The notes beneath the pieces are model-generated. The model was given only the letters and a program-made list of their open reading frames with translations, was not told the DNA's origin and searched no databases. Below, in pieces: positions 17,282-26,425 of a stretch of DNA of 64,000 nucleotides; within the stretch, counting starts at the first letter, position 1; each line of letters begins with the position of its first letter. The DNA comes from Thermoflexus hugenholtzii (lineage in GTDB: Bacteria; Chloroflexota; Anaerolineae; Thermoflexales; Thermoflexaceae). The stretch lies in NCBI RefSeq assembly GCF_018771565.1, contig NZ_CP076326.1, positions 2,983,785 to 3,047,784 of the forward strand, in the 5' to 3' direction. A program made the position numbers and the translations under genes.

Positions 17282-18183
17282 CCGGCTTCCTCCAGGATCC
17301 GAATCGCCCCTTGGCTCCGGAGCCGTTCGGCCAGGGCGCGGCCCAGCTCCTCCGCGGCCTCCGCGGGTCCTTCGATCTGATCCCGGATCGCCTGCCTCCC
17401 ATCCGGGGAGATCACTAAGCCGTCCAGCCATAGGCGATCGCCTCGCACCTCGCCATAGGCGGCGATGGGGACCCGACAGCCTCCGCCCAGGGCGCGCAGG
17501 AAGGCGCGCTCAGCGGTCACCGCCCACCACGTGGGCGGATGGTTGAGGCGCTCCGCGAGGGCCTGGGCCCGCGCATCGTCCGCCCGGATTTCCACGGCGA
17601 TGGCTCCTTGCCCGGGGGCCGGGAGCACCTGATCCAGGGGGAAGATCTCCGTGATGGCCTCGCTGCGCCCCAGGCGGATCAGCCCGGCCACGGCCAGCAC
17701 GATGGCCTCGTAGCGCCCCTCCTCCAGGCGCCGCAAGCGAGTGTCCACGTTCCCGATGAGCGGGAGATAGGCCAGATCCGGCCGGAGCGCTCGCAGCTGG
17801 GCGGTGCGGCGGGGGCTGCCGGTCCCCACCCGGGCGCCAGCGGGCAGCGTCGTCCAGGTCCATCCGTTGCAGGCGATCAGGGCCTCCCGGGGATCTTCCC
17901 GTTCCAGCACGGCCGCCAGCCGCAGCCCGGGCACCGGATCCGTGGGCAGATCCTTCAAGCTGTGCACCGCCAGGTCGATCCGTCCCTCCAGAAGGGTGTG
18001 CTGGAGCTCCTTGACGAAGGCACCCCGCACCTCCCGCTGCCCGCGGTCGCCGCTGGTGTGAACGATCACGGTCTCCACCGGGATCTCCGGATGCATGGCG
18101 CGGAGCCGGCGGATCACCTGCTCGGTTTGCGCCCGGGCCAAAGCGCTGCCCCGGGTGCCCACTCGCAACGGGCGGTCGCTCAC
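17278..18183 (-). CDS. hemC: Hydroxymethylbilane synthase (porphobilinogen deaminase)
   Basis: A 301-aa enzyme polymerising four porphobilinogens. Diagnostic segments are RVGTRGSALARAQTE, AVHSLKDLPTDPVPGL, GTGSPRRTAQL and LRALGGGCRVPIAAYGE, where the Cys carries the dipyrromethane cofactor. The GTG start at 18183 overlaps the hemA stop (GTGA) and gives the family's usual N-terminus. A longer reading upstream is shadow sequence from the hemA strand. Translation is therefore coupled hemA-hemC-hemD. Confidence 0.95.
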   Translation of the reverse strand: MSDRPLRVGTRGSALARAQTEQVIRRLRAMHPEIPVETVIVHTSGDRGQREVRGAFVKELQHTLLEGRIDLAVHSLKDLPTDPVPGLRLAAVLEREDPREALIACNGWTWTTLPAGARVGTGSPRRTAQLRALRPDLAYLPLIGNVDTRLRRLEEGRYEAIVLAVAGLIRLGRSEAITEIFPLDQVLPAPGQGAIAVEIRADDARAQALAERLNHPPTWWAVTAERAFLRALGGGCRVPIAAYGEVRGDRLWLDGLVISPDGRQAIRDQIEGPAEAAEELGRALAERLRSQGAIRILEEAG

Positions 18184-19457
18184 GGCGAGGCCCCTCCGTC
18201 CGAAGAGAAGGGATCGTCCTCCAGCTGCCACAAGGCCTGGAACAGCGCCAGGGCTTGCGGATCCCCGGCCGCCTGCTTCAGACCGATGAGGGGAGCGTGC
18301 AGCAGCTTGCGGACCAGCCGGTGGGCGAACTGCTCGATGCGGGCGCGCTGGGCGGGGGTGAGCTCTCCCAGCTTCGGCCACAGCCACGCCAGCTCCTGCT
18401 GGCGGATCGCCTCCGCCCGGCGTTCCAGGCGGGCGATGAGCGGGCCGACAGCCCGGCTCCGCTGCGCGGCCTCCCACTCCCGCACCGCTGCTTCCACCAT
18501 CGCCTCAGCCTGCGCGATCGCGGCCTCCAGCCGCTGCCGGCGCGCGTTCCCACGGGCCTGCAGATCCTCCAGGCCGATCCGATGAATGGAAGGCGGGAGC
18601 TCAGCCTGCGGGTCCACGTTCGGCGGGGCTCCCAGATCCACCAGCCACAGGGGATCCGCCGGCGCCGCGCCCCGTCCGTGCGCCACCGCGTGGAGCTCCG
18701 GGCGGGAGAGGATCGGCTGAGGGACGGCCAGGGCCATGAAGGCCACATCCGCTTCGATCAGGCTGGAGATCAGATCCGTCAGGGTCCCGGCCTCCCCGCC
18801 CGCGGGTTCGGCCAGCTGGCGCGCCCGTTCCAGGGTGCGGCTGAGCACCCGAAGGCGAAGCGGCCGGTCCCGCCCCACCGCCCGCACCACCGCGCTCCCC
18901 ATCGTCCCCGCCCCCACCACCAGGATCCGTTTGCCGGCCAGCCCCACACGTTCCCGGATCTCCTGGACGGCCAGGGCGGCCAGGGAGGAGGGGAAGCGCC
19001 CCAGGTCCGTTCGAGAACGCACCTCCCGGCCCAGGGCGATGGCCCGGTCGAACAGCGGGCCCAGGATCGCGCCGACCGTCCCGGCCTCCCGAGCGAGGGT
19101 CAGGGCTTCCCGCACCTGTCCGAGGATCTCCGGCTCGCCCACCGCGGTGGAATCCAGGCCGGCGGCCACCCGGAACAGATGACGGACGGCTGTCGATCCG
19201 GTCCATCGGGTCAAGGCGAGGGGGGATCCCATGCCCAGGGCCTGTTGCAGGAACGCGGCCGCGACGTCCGCCGCGCCGACCCCGTAGATCTCCAACCGTT
19301 CGCAGGTGCTCAGGACCACGGCTTCGGGCAATCCGCCTGCGCGCAACGCCGAAAGCCACGCCCGCACCTGCTCCGGGGGGAACCCGAATCCCCCGGCTGA
19401 AGCGTTCGCCCGCCGGTGGGTCCCCACGCCGAAGATCTCCCCGCCAGGCCCCGACAT
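18180..19457 (-). CDS. hemA: Glutamyl-tRNA reductase
   Basis: A 425-aa NADPH enzyme that reduces glutamyl-tRNA to glutamate-1-semialdehyde, the first and usually controlled step of C5 heme synthesis. VVLSTCERLEIYG contains the catalytic Cys. GSTAVRHLFRVAAGLDS, GEPEILGQVREAL and the Rossmann segment RILVVGAGTMGSAVVRA are typical. The N-terminal substrate motif is somewhat unusual (VGTHRRANASAGG rather than a SHRTAPVELRE-like run). It heads the heme operon; ATG 19457 is the best start, though the upstream SD is only G-rich. Confidence 0.93.
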   Translation of the reverse strand: MSGPGGEIFGVGTHRRANASAGGFGFPPEQVRAWLSALRAGGLPEAVVLSTCERLEIYGVGAADVAAAFLQQALGMGSPLALTRWTGSTAVRHLFRVAAGLDSTAVGEPEILGQVREALTLAREAGTVGAILGPLFDRAIALGREVRSRTDLGRFPSSLAALAVQEIRERVGLAGKRILVVGAGTMGSAVVRAVGRDRPLRLRVLSRTLERARQLAEPAGGEAGTLTDLISSLIEADVAFMALAVPQPILSRPELHAVAHGRGAAPADPLWLVDLGAPPNVDPQAELPPSIHRIGLEDLQARGNARRQRLEAAIAQAEAMVEAAVREWEAAQRSRAVGPLIARLERRAEAIRQQELAWLWPKLGELTPAQRARIEQFAHRLVRKLLHAPLIGLKQAAGDPQALALFQALWQLEDDPFSSDGGASP

Positions 19458-19492
19458 CCCCCATCCACCCCCCTCTGTCGGGATCAGGCGAA

Positions 19493-19521
19493 ATTCTATA
19501 TTTCTGTCGCTAATTAAGCAA
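19493..19521 (-). promoter_or_regulatory. Promoter of the heme operon
   Basis: On the minus strand TTGCTT (19521-19516) is separated by exactly 17 bases from TAGAAT (19498-19493), a 5/6 match to the -10 consensus. It lies ~36-64 bp upstream of hemA in an AT-rich patch unlike the surrounding sequence. The -35 hexamer is embedded in the palindrome at 19512-19533. Confidence 0.65.
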
Positions 19522-19533
19522 GTTCGCTTAATT
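19512..19533. promoter_or_regulatory. Palindromic operator candidate at the heme promoter
   Basis: A perfect inverted repeat AATTAAGC-N6-GCTTAATT (22 bp) overlaps the -35 region of the hemA promoter. Position and symmetry fit a dimeric repressor that blocks polymerase. The regulator is unknown; no regulator gene is adjacent. The rest of 19534-19731 between the divergent genes shows no further recognisable site. Confidence 0.6.
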
Positions 19534-19731
19534 TTTTGTGGACCGTGGGCTCGGCAATCGAAGCGGGCGGGGGGAGTCGGGCCGGGATCCATCGCGGGGT
19601 GGGGACCCGCGGGGGATCGCCGGTTTCGGCGATCCGGCGGATCGCCCGGACCCTGTCTGCCTGTGGTCCTGGGGGACCGGAAGGCCCTGACGATGGGGAG
19701 GATCGGGTTCGCAGAAGGCCGGTGGAGCGCA

Positions 19732-19737
19732 TATAAT
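19732..19737 (+). promoter_or_regulatory. -10 element of the adenine deaminase promoter
   Basis: A perfect TATAAT lies 28 bp upstream of the ade start codon. A plausible but weak -35 (TTCGCA, 19708-19713) sits 18 bases upstream. The SD AAGGAGG follows before the ATG. Confidence 0.55.
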
Positions 19738-19765
19738 CGGAAAAAATTGGGGGAAGGAGGAGCGC

Positions 19766-21481
19766 ATGATGGAGCTGGCCCATCGGATCCGCCTGGCGCG
19801 CGGTCAGGAGCCGGCCGACCTGCTCCTCAAGGGAGGGCGTCTGGTCAACGTGTTCACGGGTGAGGTCTATGAGGCGGACATCGCGATCCATGGGGGATAC
19901 ATCGTGGGCATCGGGGAGGGTTACACCGCCCGGGAGGTGATCGATCTCAAAGGCCGCTTCGTGGCCCCCGGCTTCATCGACGCCCACGTCCACATCGAGA
20001 GCAGCATGGTCCCCCCGCCGGAGTTCGCCCGCGCCGTCGTCCCCCACGGCACCACCACCGTGATCATCGATCCCCACGAGATCGCCAACGTCCTGGGCCT
20101 GGATGGCATCCGGTACATGCTGAACGCCGCCAAATACAATCCGCTGAGCGTCTTCGTGATGCTCCCCTCCTGCGTCCCCGCCTCCCCCCTGGAGACCTCC
20201 GGTGCCGCCCTCTACTGGTATGATCTGCAGCCGATGCTCTCCAGCCCATGGGTGCTGGGGCTGGCGGAGATGATGAACTACCCCGGCGTGATCCAGGGCG
20301 ATCCCGTCGTGCTGGATAAGCTCCGGGCCTTCGCCCACGTGGTCCGTGACGGCCACGCGCCGCAGCTCACCGGGCGGGATCTGGTGGCCTATGCGGCCGC
20401 AGGGATCACTTCCGACCATGAATGCACCACGGCGGAGGAGGCCCGGGAGAAGGCCCGCCTGGGGATGTATGTCTTCGTCCGGGAGTCCTCAGTGGCCCGC
20501 AATCTGGCGGATCTCCTCCCGGCCATCACCCCGGCCAACAGCCGTCGCTTCTGCTTCTGCACGGACGACCGTCACCCGGCGGATTTGCTGGACGAAGGCC
20601 ACATCGACTTCCTGATCCGCAAAGCGGTCCGCCTGGGGCTGGATCCGGTGATCGCCATCCAGATGGCCACGCTCAACCCTGCCGAGCATTTCCGGCTCCA
20701 CGACCGGGGGGCCATCGCCCCGGGGCGCGTGGCAGACCTGGTGGTGTTCTCGGACCTCTACGACCTGCGGCCGGAGATGGTCTTCCGCCACGGGATGCAG
20801 GTGGCCGAGAACGGCCGCCCCCTCTGGGAACCGGTCAATCGGAAGGTGGCCCTTCGCAGCACTATGAACATCGCCTGGGATCGCGTGAGCTTCCGCATCC
20901 CGGCCCAGGGGCGGCGGATCCATGTGATCGGGGTCATCCCGGACCAGCTGATCACCCGCCACTTGATCGAGGAGGCGCGGATCCTGGACGGGGAGGCGGT
21001 GGCGGACCCGGCGCGCGATCTGCTGAAGATCGCGGTGATCGAGCGCCACCGGGCAACCGGGCAGATGGGCCTGGGGTTCGTGAAGGGGATGGGGCTGCGC
21101 CGGGGCGCCCTGGCTTCCTCCGTCGCCCACGATCACCACAACCTGGTGGTGGTAGGGGCGGACGACGTCTCCATGCTGACGGCGGCCCGCGCGGTGGCCG
21201 GGGCCGGCGGAGGCATGGCCGCGGCCGAGGGCGAACGGGTGCTGGCCCTCGTGCCCTTGCCCATCGCCGGGCTGATGTCCGACCAGCCCATCGAGGCGGT
21301 GCGGCGGCAGATGGATGAGGTGTTGCAGGCGGCCCGGGCCCTGGGGAGCGAGCTCCCCAACCCCCTGATGACCCTGAGCTTCCTGGCCCTGGAAGTGATC
21401 CCCGAGCTCAAGATCACGGACATCGGGCTGGTGGACGTCAACCGCTTCGAGCGGATCCCCCTCTTCCTGGAAGAGTCGTGA
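19766..21481 (+). CDS. ade: Adenine deaminase
   Basis: A 571-aa metal-dependent amidohydrolase converting adenine to hypoxanthine for purine salvage. It opens with DLLLKGGRLVNVFTGEVYEADI. Metal and active-site motifs are IDAHVHIESSM, IDPHEIANVLGLDG, SDHECTTAEEA and CTDDRHPADLL. The C-terminal half contains VAHDHHNLVVVGADDVSM and VALVPLPIAGLMSD-like ALVPLPIAGLMSDQP, typical of bacterial Ade. AGGAGG precedes a double ATG; the first is used here. It has its own promoter and ends in a strong hairpin, so it is monocistronic. Confidence 0.95.
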   Translation: MMELAHRIRLARGQEPADLLLKGGRLVNVFTGEVYEADIAIHGGYIVGIGEGYTAREVIDLKGRFVAPGFIDAHVHIESSMVPPPEFARAVVPHGTTTVIIDPHEIANVLGLDGIRYMLNAAKYNPLSVFVMLPSCVPASPLETSGAALYWYDLQPMLSSPWVLGLAEMMNYPGVIQGDPVVLDKLRAFAHVVRDGHAPQLTGRDLVAYAAAGITSDHECTTAEEAREKARLGMYVFVRESSVARNLADLLPAITPANSRRFCFCTDDRHPADLLDEGHIDFLIRKAVRLGLDPVIAIQMATLNPAEHFRLHDRGAIAPGRVADLVVFSDLYDLRPEMVFRHGMQVAENGRPLWEPVNRKVALRSTMNIAWDRVSFRIPAQGRRIHVIGVIPDQLITRHLIEEARILDGEAVADPARDLLKIAVIERHRATGQMGLGFVKGMGLRRGALASSVAHDHHNLVVVGADDVSMLTAARAVAGAGGGMAAAEGERVLALVPLPIAGLMSDQPIEAVRRQMDEVLQAARALGSELPNPLMTLSFLALEVIPELKITDIGLVDVNRFERIPLFLEES

Positions 21482-21489
21482 AGGCACCG

Positions 21490-21520
21490 AGGGGCCAGGG
21501 AGCGTGAAGCCCTGGCCCCT
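21490..21520. terminator. Bidirectional terminator between ade and ppc
   Basis: AGGGGCCAGGG (21490-21500) pairs perfectly with CCCTGGCCCCT (21510-21520) around a 9-nt loop, 9 bp after the ade stop and ~50 bp before the convergent ppc stop. The trailing T-run is weak on both strands. Confidence 0.65.
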
Positions 21521-21571
21521 CTCGCTTTGCGGGCTGACATTCATTTCGGCTGAGCGGGATGGGGACACGCT

Positions 21572-24301
21572 CTACCCGGTGGTGCGCAGGCCCGCGGCGA
21601 CGCCCTGGATGGTGAGCCACAGGGCCTCCCGGAGCTCCTCCGCCTCCGGCCGCTCCCGCCAGCGCCGGAGCAGGAGGATCTGGATGAAATTCAACGGATC
21701 CACGTAAGGGTTCCGAACCTGGATGGAGCGCTTCAGCCATGGGATGTCCTCCAGCAGGTCCGGCAGGCCGGTGATGCGCAGGATCGCCCGGCGGGTCCGG
21801 TGATATTCCCCCTCAATTCGGGACCAGATGGCCTCCCGCGCGGCCGGGTCCGGGACCAGCTCAGCGTAGGCCCGGGCGATCCCGAGATCGGTCTTCGCCA
21901 GCGCCAGGGCGGCGTCCGCCAGGACCGCCCGGAAGAACGGCCAGCGCTGGTGCATCTCCTCCAGGCGTTGCCATCCGGCGGGGCCTGCCTGCCGGACGAA
22001 GGCTTCCACTCCGGACCCCAGCCCGAACCACCCGGGGAGCAGGTGACGGCACTGGGTCCAGGAGAACACCCAGGGGATGGCCCGCAACTCCTCGAGTCGC
22101 CGCTGCGGCCGCCGGCGAGGCGGACGGGAGGCGATCGGCAGCTGCTCGATGCTGTCGATGGGAGTGGCGTGTTCGAAGTAGGTGAGGAACCCCGGGGCTT
22201 CCAGCAGCTCCCGGTAGGCGCAATAGGCGGCCTCGCTCATCTGTTCCATCGCCTCGACCCAGGCTTCGTGAGGCTCCGGGGAGGGGAGCGCGGAGACCAG
22301 CAGGGTGGCCCCGATCACCTGCTCTAAGTGCCGATGGGCGATGTGGGGGTCGTCGTAGCGCTCCGCCAGGACCTCCCCCTGTTCTGTCATGCGAAGCCGC
22401 CCGGCCACTGCGTCCGGCGGGAGGCCGAGGATGCTCCGGGCGGCCGGGCCGCCGCCCCGCCCCAGCGCCCCTCCCCGGCCGTGGAAGAAGGTAAGGGTGA
22501 CCCCATAGGCCCGGGCCACCCGGACGATCTCCGCCTGGGCCCGGTAGAGGGCCCAGGCCGCCGCCAGATACCCGCCGTCCTTGGTGCTGTCGGAATAGCC
22601 GACCATCACGATCTGATGATCCCCCTGGCGCTTCAGGTGCGCTCGGTAGAGCGGCCAGGCGAGGATGCGCGCCAGGATGCGCGGAGCCTCCCGCAGGGTG
22701 CCGATGCTCTCGAACAACGGCGCCACCCGGAGGAAGGCCGGTGGCTCGGAGAGATCGTTCGCGGCGCTCATCAGCCACAGCACCGCCAGCACATCCGCCG
22801 CCCCCCGGGCCATGCTGATGATGTAGGGTCCCAGGGACTCCGGACCGTAGGCCGCTGCGGCCCGGCGCAGCAGACGGAACACCGCGAGGACCTCGTCGGT
22901 CTCCGGGGACACGTTCGCCTGGGCCGCGATGGATCCCGCCCGGGGCAAGGTCTCCGTCAACAGGGCGAGCTGCTCCTCCTCGGGGAGGCGGGTGAAATCC
23001 GCGCCGATCCCTGCGGCGGCCAGCAGCTCGGCGATCGCCTCCGCGTGGCGGCGGGCCTCCTGCCGGATGTCCAGCCGGGCGATGTGGAACCCGAACACCT
23101 GCGCCTGGATCCGCCAGTCCCAGAGGAGCCCCTCGGCGATCCGGGCCCCGCGGTGGGCCGTCAGGCTCTCCCACATCCGCTCCAGGTCCTCGACCAGCTC
23201 CCGGGCCGATCGATAAGCGCCCTCCGGAGGCGGTTCGCTCATCGGATCCCAGGCCAGGGTTTGCTCCAGGCGCCAGGCGATCACCGAGATCCACCGCCGG
23301 TAAACCTCATAAGGGGAAAGGGCCGAGAGGCGCTCCCGGATCGCCGGCCAGCGGGCCTCGGCGTCCGCCAGGGCCTGAGCCAGGGCTGGGGAAACGGGGG
23401 CCTGGCGGGTGGAGACCCCGAGGGCGACGAACAGCTCCCGGGCCTGCTGGAGGTGCAGGGAGAGGGCGACCTGGCGGTGGCGTCGCAGGGTTTGGGCGGT
23501 CACCTCCGCCGTGACCCGGGGGTTGCCGTCCCGATCCCCGCCGATCCACGAGCCGAACCGCAGAAACAGGGGAGGCGGATCCGGGATCTCCGGGTAGCTG
23601 GCCTGCAGAGCTGCCTGGAACTCCCGATACAGCCGTGGGGTCAGCGACCACAGGGTGCGGACGAAGAACGAGAGGCCGTTCTCCACCTCGTCCATCACCG
23701 AGGGACGACGCACCCGGGTGAGGTCGGTCTGCCAGAGCGTGGTGAGCTCCGCCCGCAGCCGCCGGAGCAGCTCCTCCCGCTCCCGGGGCAGCCGATCCGG
23801 GGCGTCCAGCTCGGCCAGGATCGCCCGGATCCGCCCCAGGATCCCCCGCACCGTCCGCCGTTTCGCCTCCGTCGGATGGGCGGTGAACACCGGCTCGATG
23901 GAGAACGCTTGGAGAAGCCGTCGCAGCGCCTCGGGGGAGACGCCTGCCGCGCGGATCCGCTGGAAGGCCTCGGCGAGGGACTCGGGGCGCGGCCCCGGAT
24001 GGGCCGCCTGTTCCCGCGCCCGCAACACCCGCACCCGGTGACGGTCCTCCGCCAGGTTGGCCAGGTCGAAGAAGATGGTGAAGGCCCGCGCGATCACCCG
24101 GAGCTCCGGCAGCCCCAGGCCTTCCAGCAGGGTGCGGAGCTTCCCCTCCGCGGTCGCATCCCCTGCGCGCCGGGCGCGGGAGAGCCGGCGGACCTCCTCC
24201 TCCAGCTCGAAGCCCTCCGCCCCGGCCTGCTCCCGGATCACCTCCCCCAGCAGATCCCCCAGCAGGTGAATGTCGCGTCGCAAAGGCTGATCGCCGAGCA
24301 T
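21572..24301 (-). CDS. ppc: Phosphoenolpyruvate carboxylase
   Basis: A 909-aa anaplerotic enzyme forming oxaloacetate from PEP and bicarbonate. Catalytic segments are VFTAHPTEAKRRT with the essential His (residue ~138), VMVGYSDSTKDGGYLAAAW with the active Lys, and FHGRGGALGRGGGPA, the glycine loop. LRMTEQGEV and IPWVFSWTQCRHLLPGWFGLGSG are also conserved, and the C-terminus LTIQGVAAGLRTTG matches the usual NTG end closely (here TTG). Full length. The SD GGAGGG is twelve bases upstream. Transcribed alone, convergent with ade. Confidence 0.96.
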   Translation of the reverse strand: MLGDQPLRRDIHLLGDLLGEVIREQAGAEGFELEEEVRRLSRARRAGDATAEGKLRTLLEGLGLPELRVIARAFTIFFDLANLAEDRHRVRVLRAREQAAHPGPRPESLAEAFQRIRAAGVSPEALRRLLQAFSIEPVFTAHPTEAKRRTVRGILGRIRAILAELDAPDRLPREREELLRRLRAELTTLWQTDLTRVRRPSVMDEVENGLSFFVRTLWSLTPRLYREFQAALQASYPEIPDPPPLFLRFGSWIGGDRDGNPRVTAEVTAQTLRRHRQVALSLHLQQARELFVALGVSTRQAPVSPALAQALADAEARWPAIRERLSALSPYEVYRRWISVIAWRLEQTLAWDPMSEPPPEGAYRSARELVEDLERMWESLTAHRGARIAEGLLWDWRIQAQVFGFHIARLDIRQEARRHAEAIAELLAAAGIGADFTRLPEEEQLALLTETLPRAGSIAAQANVSPETDEVLAVFRLLRRAAAAYGPESLGPYIISMARGAADVLAVLWLMSAANDLSEPPAFLRVAPLFESIGTLREAPRILARILAWPLYRAHLKRQGDHQIVMVGYSDSTKDGGYLAAAWALYRAQAEIVRVARAYGVTLTFFHGRGGALGRGGGPAARSILGLPPDAVAGRLRMTEQGEVLAERYDDPHIAHRHLEQVIGATLLVSALPSPEPHEAWVEAMEQMSEAAYCAYRELLEAPGFLTYFEHATPIDSIEQLPIASRPPRRRPQRRLEELRAIPWVFSWTQCRHLLPGWFGLGSGVEAFVRQAGPAGWQRLEEMHQRWPFFRAVLADAALALAKTDLGIARAYAELVPDPAAREAIWSRIEGEYHRTRRAILRITGLPDLLEDIPWLKRSIQVRNPYVDPLNFIQILLLRRWRERPEAEELREALWLTIQGVAAGLRTTG

Positions 24302-24619
24302 CGTCGGTTCCGCCCTCCTGACCCCTGGATGGCCATTCGGGGATCAACCCCCGCTTTCCCCCAATCATACCAGGGGAAGTGCCCTCGCTCAGGCCCTGAA
24401 CGCTTCGGTTTCGGGGAGGACGTGCGAGTTGCCGCTCCGATGGAGGATCGCTCGCTTCATCCTGGGGCCGGGCCGGAACGCCGTGGTCCGGGATCGGCCC
24501 CGTAGCCGATTTCCGGGCTTTCGATTAGGATGGAGTTACGCGCCAGGCTTTGGGGAAGCGGTCCGCAGCGGTTTCCCTGAAGCGACCGGGGATCTCGGAG
24601 AGCCTGCGGGTGGATCCGG
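24302..24619. other. Gene-free divergent region between ppc and the histidine kinase
   Basis: 318 bp with no coding signal I can support. A TATGAT -10-like hexamer faces ppc (minus strand, 24369-24364) without a good -35. Toward the kinase only weak -10-like matches are present (TAGGAT near 24528). No repeat or palindrome stands out. Confidence 0.4.
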
Positions 24620-26425
24620 ATGCGCATGCGCGTGACGCCGGCGGAGTCCGTGGAGATCGCGGCGACCGGGATGGAGGACCGGGGGCCTTCCTCGAAGGAT
24701 CTGGATTGGATCCTGGGGAACCTGCGCTGGCTCCTCATCGTCGCCATGGCCCTGGGCGCCGTCCTGAACCGGAGCTCGTGGCGGGCCTCGGAGATGGCCT
24801 TCGTGGCGCTGCTTGCCCTCACCGGGATCTATAATTTCCTGGTGCTGCTGGCCCTGCTTTTCGTGCGCTCCCCGCTGCCGTTGCCCGCCATCACCCTGGC
24901 GGGGGATACGCTGGTGACGCTCTCCTTCATCGCCTTCACGGGCGGACTGCGGAGCCCGTTGTTGTTCTTTGCGTTCCTGCCCATTGTGACCGCCGCGTTG
25001 CGGATGGGCTGGTGGGCGGGAGAGCTGGTGACCCTCGGCCTGTTCGGGGGCCTGGCCCTCTGGGAGGGCCTTCGGGGCGGGGAAGGGCTGAGCCTGTCCA
25101 CCCTCCTGATCGCAGGCAGCGTGCTGGGGTTGGGGGCATTGCTCACCGGGGTCGTCGGCGACCGCCTGAAGCGGGAGATCCTGCGGGAGCTTCGGGCGCG
25201 GGAGGTGAGCCAGCGCCGGCAGCTCGCTCAGATCCGCCAGCAGCTCCAGGGCATCTTCGAGCTGGCCGCGGCCCTGGGGCAAATGCGGCGGGCCGAGGAG
25301 ATCCTCCACGCCGCCCTTGAGGCCAGCGAGAGCCTGTTCCGGGGCACCGGGCATCCGGTCCCGCCGATGTTCATCGCCCTGCTGGAGCCGGAGGGGATGC
25401 GCATCGCCGCCGCCCGTCGCCTGCCCCCTCGGGATGAGCGCATGCGGCTTCTCGGCCTGGAGGGGGGGCTCCGGGAGGCCCTGGAGCGGGGGGAGCCGGT
25501 TCTTCTCCCCCAACCCGCCCAGGATCCTGAGCTCGGTCGTCTGGTGGTCATGCGCATCGCCCGGGCCGCGCTGATCCTTCCCCTGGGGATCGGGCCGGAG
25601 CGCTATGGGGCGCTCGTGATCGGGAGCCCGGATCCCCAGGCGTTCACAGGGGAACGGCAGGATCTGTTGCGGATCATTGCCACCCATGCCTCGATCGCGT
25701 TGCAGAACGCCCTGCTGTATCACACCCTTCAGCGGGAGAAGGAGCGCCTGGTGGAGGTGGAGGAGGAGGCCCGGCGGCGGCTCGCTCGGGAGCTCCACGA
25801 CGGCCCGACCCAGAGCGTGGCGGCCCTGGCCATGCGGTTGAACTTCCTGCAGCGGCTTCTCCGGCATGATCCGGCCCAGCTGCCGCCGGAGCTGGCGAAA
25901 GCCGAGCAGATGGCCCGCCAGGCGGTGCAGGAGCTGCGGCACTTCCTCTTCCGCCTGCGCCCGCTGATCCTGGAATCCCAGGGGCTGATGGCCGCCCTCA
26001 CCCATCTCGCGGAGAAGCTCCAGGAGACGGAGCCCTTCGCCATCCACCTGGAGGTGGATCCGGAGGTGGATCGGCTCCTGGATCCCAACGCAAAGGGGTT
26101 GGTCTTCTCGATCATCGAGGAAGCCATCAACAACGCCCGCAAGCACGCCGAGCCGCGGAACGTCTGGGTACGGGTGCGGGTGGAAGGGGACCGGCTACAG
26201 GTGGGAGTAGAGGATGACGGCCAGGGTTTCGACCCTCAGGCGCTGCGGGCGGACTACGCCCGTCGGGGCAGCATGGGGATGCTCAACATGCTCGAGCGGG
26301 CGGAGCTGCTGAACGGCGTGCTGGAGGTGGAGTCCGCCCCGGGCCAGGGCACCCGGGTGCGGCTGGAGGTGCCCCTCGCCCGGGCAGCCCTCAGCCCGGA
26401 GCCCTCGTCCCAGGATACGCCATGA
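24620..26425 (+). CDS. Membrane sensor histidine kinase, NarL-partner type (HisKA_3)
   Basis: A 601-aa kinase. Residues ~30-190 hold about five membrane helices (for example WLLIVAMALGAVL and STLLIAGSVLGLGALLTGVV). A coiled linker leads to a GAF-like domain at ~220-370. The HisKA_3 dimerisation helix has phospho-acceptor His393 in LARELHDGPTQSV. The ATPase domain follows with EEAINNARKHAEP (N box), GVEDDGQGFDP (G1) and GSMGMLNMLERAEL. No extracellular sensor loop is obvious, so the signal may be membrane-borne or bind the GAF domain. No response regulator gene is nearby. It overlaps the following membrane protein gene (ATGA). Confidence 0.9.
   Translation: MRMRVTPAESVEIAATGMEDRGPSSKDLDWILGNLRWLLIVAMALGAVLNRSSWRASEMAFVALLALTGIYNFLVLLALLFVRSPLPLPAITLAGDTLVTLSFIAFTGGLRSPLLFFAFLPIVTAALRMGWWAGELVTLGLFGGLALWEGLRGGEGLSLSTLLIAGSVLGLGALLTGVVGDRLKREILRELRAREVSQRRQLAQIRQQLQGIFELAAALGQMRRAEEILHAALEASESLFRGTGHPVPPMFIALLEPEGMRIAAARRLPPRDERMRLLGLEGGLREALERGEPVLLPQPAQDPELGRLVVMRIARAALILPLGIGPERYGALVIGSPDPQAFTGERQDLLRIIATHASIALQNALLYHTLQREKERLVEVEEEARRRLARELHDGPTQSVAALAMRLNFLQRLLRHDPAQLPPELAKAEQMARQAVQELRHFLFRLRPLILESQGLMAALTHLAEKLQETEPFAIHLEVDPEVDRLLDPNAKGLVFSIIEEAINNARKHAEPRNVWVRVRVEGDRLQVGVEDDGQGFDPQALRADYARRGSMGMLNMLERAELLNGVLEVESAPGQGTRVRLEVPLARAALSPEPSSQDTP

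Noticed and set aside
14714-17380. An 888-codon plus-strand frame across the heme genes
   Set aside because: It runs opposite hemD, hemB and chdC, which have clear motifs. Composition is shadow-like and no domain is recognisable.
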